A stretch of 7,897 nt of DNA from Acetobacteraceae bacterium (lineage in GTDB: Bacteria > Pseudomonadota > Alphaproteobacteria > Acetobacterales > Acetobacteraceae): NCBI GenBank assembly GCA_947476855.1, contig CANJSR010000221.1, positions 1 through 7,897 of the forward strand, given 5' to 3'. The position numbers and the translations under genes were made by a program. Shown one piece after another: positions 6,777 through 7,897 of the stretch. The notes below the pieces were generated by a model that made no database searches, was not told where the DNA came from, and worked only from the letters and a program-made list of their open reading frames with translations. How positions within the stretch are numbered: the first letter of the stretch is position 1; each line of letters begins with the position of its first letter.

Positions 6777-6826
6777 GTCGTGGATGGCGGGTCTGGGCCC
6801 GCCACGACGGGAGGGGCGGAACGCCC
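6777..6826. other. Second hairpin cluster in the convergent gap
   Basis: GGCGGG at 6786-6791 pairs with CCCGCC at 6798-6803, and GTCGT at 6777-6781 extends the stem with ACGAC at 6804-6808 after a 4-nt bulge. A smaller hairpin follows, GGGCG at 6814-6818 with CGCCC at 6822-6826, only a base before the aldo/keto reductase stop codon. Neither has a T-run on either strand. They may help stop or stabilise the converging transcripts. Confidence 0.4.
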
Positions 6827-6827
6827 G

Positions 6828-7826
6828 CTACCGGGACTCCCCGACAAACCCGGCCGTCAACGCGGCCAGGCGGTCCAGCGCGGCCTGGGGCAGCGGTCCC
6901 TTCTGCACCGCCGCCAGCGCGCCCTCGAACTCATCAGGCGTGGCCATCCCGACCAGGATCGTCCCCATCGCCGGGTGGGTGATGGAAAACCGCGTCGCCG
7001 CCTCGGCCAGGGAGCCGCAGAACCCTTCGGTCACCAGCGGCATCAGGCGGCGGGCGCGTTCCAGGTCGGTGTCATACTGGTTGGCCGATCCGATCGGCGC
7101 CGGCGGTGGGCTGGCGATCGGGTGCCGTTCCGAGACGCCGGTCAGCGCCCCCGCGGCCAGGACCCGGATCCCCACCACGCCGACACCGGCCGCCTGCGTA
7201 TGGTCGAACATGCGACCGTAGTCCTGCGCCGGATAGCCGGCCGGCAGGGCGGTCGCCGCCGACTGGTTCAGCATGTTGTAGCTGACCTGCGCGCTGTCGA
7301 AGACCTTGGCGTCGATCACCTGGTGCAGCGCCGCCGTGTCCCCCACCGCCGTGATGCCCAGGAATCGTGTCTTCCCGGCTTTTTGCAGTTTCTGGAACGC
7401 CGGCGCGACCTCATCCAGCACCTGCCGGACGCTCAGCGTCTCTCCCCCGCCAGCGACGGTGATCGGGTTGTGCAGATGGAAGATGTCGACCTGCGCCATG
7501 CCCAGGCGTTGCAGGCTGGCATTCAGGGATTCGGTGACCAACGCCTCGATCCGCCCGAAATCACCCGAGGGCACGCGGACCTTGGTGGCGATGTAGGACT
7601 CCTTCGGCTTCAGCACCCGCAGCACGCGGCCGATATTGGTCTCGGACACGCCGTTCCCATAGGCCACGGCGGTGTCGAAGTAGTTGACCCCGACATCCAG
7701 CGCGCGCGCCACCGCACGCTCCTGGTCCGCGTCCGAACCGCGCACCATCAGGCCGCCGACAGCGCCGCAGCCGAAGCCGAGGATGCCAAACTTCAGGCCC
7801 GTTCGCCCGAACACGCGCTGTTCCAT
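6828..7826 (-). CDS. Aldo/keto reductase family oxidoreductase
   Basis: NAD(P)H-dependent oxidoreductase of the aldo/keto reductase superfamily, 332 residues from the chosen ATG, a cytoplasmic TIM barrel. The N-terminus MEQRVFGRTGLK is typical of family members related to YajO/Tas and Gfo-independent sugar reductases. The catalytic tetrad is visible: D51 and Y56 in NYFDTAVAYGNG, K82 in YIATKVRV, and H119 in DIFHLHN. The barrel continues with LGITAVG and QVSYNMLNQ, and the cofactor region lies near ILVGMATPDEFEGAL. An in-frame ATG at 7844 would add six residues, but a good ribosome site (GGGGAGAG at 7831-7838) sits 4 nt before the ATG at 7826, so the shorter form is preferred. A gene ending at 7841 lies just upstream, so it is probably a downstream operon member. 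Its substrate is unknown. It converges on the solute-binding protein gene with no evident functional link. Confidence 0.88.
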   Translation of the reverse strand: MEQRVFGRTGLKFGILGFGCGAVGGLMVRGSDADQERAVARALDVGVNYFDTAVAYGNGVSETNIGRVLRVLKPKESYIATKVRVPSGDFGRIEALVTESLNASLQRLGMAQVDIFHLHNPITVAGGGETLSVRQVLDEVAPAFQKLQKAGKTRFLGITAVGDTAALHQVIDAKVFDSAQVSYNMLNQSAATALPAGYPAQDYGRMFDHTQAAGVGVVGIRVLAAGALTGVSERHPIASPPPAPIGSANQYDTDLERARRLMPLVTEGFCGSLAEAATRFSITHPAMGTILVGMATPDEFEGALAAVQKGPLPQAALDRLAALTAGFVGESR

Positions 7827-7830
7827 GTCT

Positions 7831-7838
7831 CTCTCCCC
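7831..7838 (-). promoter_or_regulatory. Aldo/keto reductase ribosome binding site
   Basis: On the minus strand GGGGAGAG is followed by AGAC and the ATG at 7826. It decides between the two possible starts at 7844 and 7826, because it lies downstream of the former. Confidence 0.65.
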
Positions 7839-7840
7839 GT

Positions 7841-7897
7841 TCATCGATCATACAGGCCGGCGCCCGCCGCCCTGATCTTGCACAGCGCCACCATGAG
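7841..7897 (-). CDS. C-terminal end of an upstream gene (partial)
   Basis: A minus-strand frame is open from the right window edge through 18 codons to a TGA at 7841-7843. The tail ends in KIRAAGAGLYDR. Fifteen of the 18 codons end in G or C, as in the confirmed genes here, which supports coding. The stop lies 14 bp before the preferred aldo/keto reductase start and overlaps the alternative ATG at 7844 as ATGA, the spacing of an operon. The family cannot be recognised from so short a piece. Confidence 0.45.
   Translation of the reverse strand, partial: LMVALCKIRAAGAGLYDR

Noticed and set aside
7847..7875. TATGAT on the minus strand (7852-7847) as a -10 for the aldo/keto reductase
   Set aside because: No acceptable -35 lies 16-18 bp upstream, and the overlapping codons of the upstream gene suggest an operon in place of a separate promoter.

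Overview
The window reads as GC-rich chromosomal DNA from a Gram-negative bacterium, most likely an alphaproteobacterium. The high-GC third positions, the protein families and the Tat-type signal fit, and I would guess the Acetobacteraceae, but nothing here proves the genus. I see no rRNA, tRNA, CRISPR array, insertion sequence or prophage gene.

Layout from left to right: a 168-bp leader region with three hairpins, the last a strong intrinsic terminator; dapA (+), a dihydrodipicolinate synthase family enzyme; a convergent kdpE-kdpD pair (-) whose ORFs overlap by ATGA; a 110-bp divergent intergenic region; kup (+), a K+ transporter; a hairpin and likely promoter; a Tat-exported family 1 ABC solute-binding protein (+); a 114-bp convergent region rich in hairpins; an aldo/keto reductase (-); and the last 18 codons of an upstream minus-strand gene cut by the window edge.

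The most interesting unit is kdpE-kdpD / kup. The sensor kinase is a short KdpD of 504 residues. It keeps the four-helix membrane region, a GAF-like linker and the full kinase core, but lacks the N-terminal KdpD and universal-stress-protein domains of the roughly 900-residue E. coli protein. There is no kdpFABC in the window; the pair instead faces the kup transporter gene. The shared intergenic region holds four CYYTAY elements in two tandem pairs, all in 11-bp phase, which resembles the spacing of OmpR-family operators and of the E. coli KdpE site as I remember it. I infer a rewired K+ circuit in which KdpDE controls Kup, itself, or both.

The solute-binding protein has no permease or ATPase gene beside it in the window. 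The aldo/keto reductase probably belongs to an operon entering from the right. The remaining DNA is short intergenic sequence; no gene-free stretch exceeds 170 bp.
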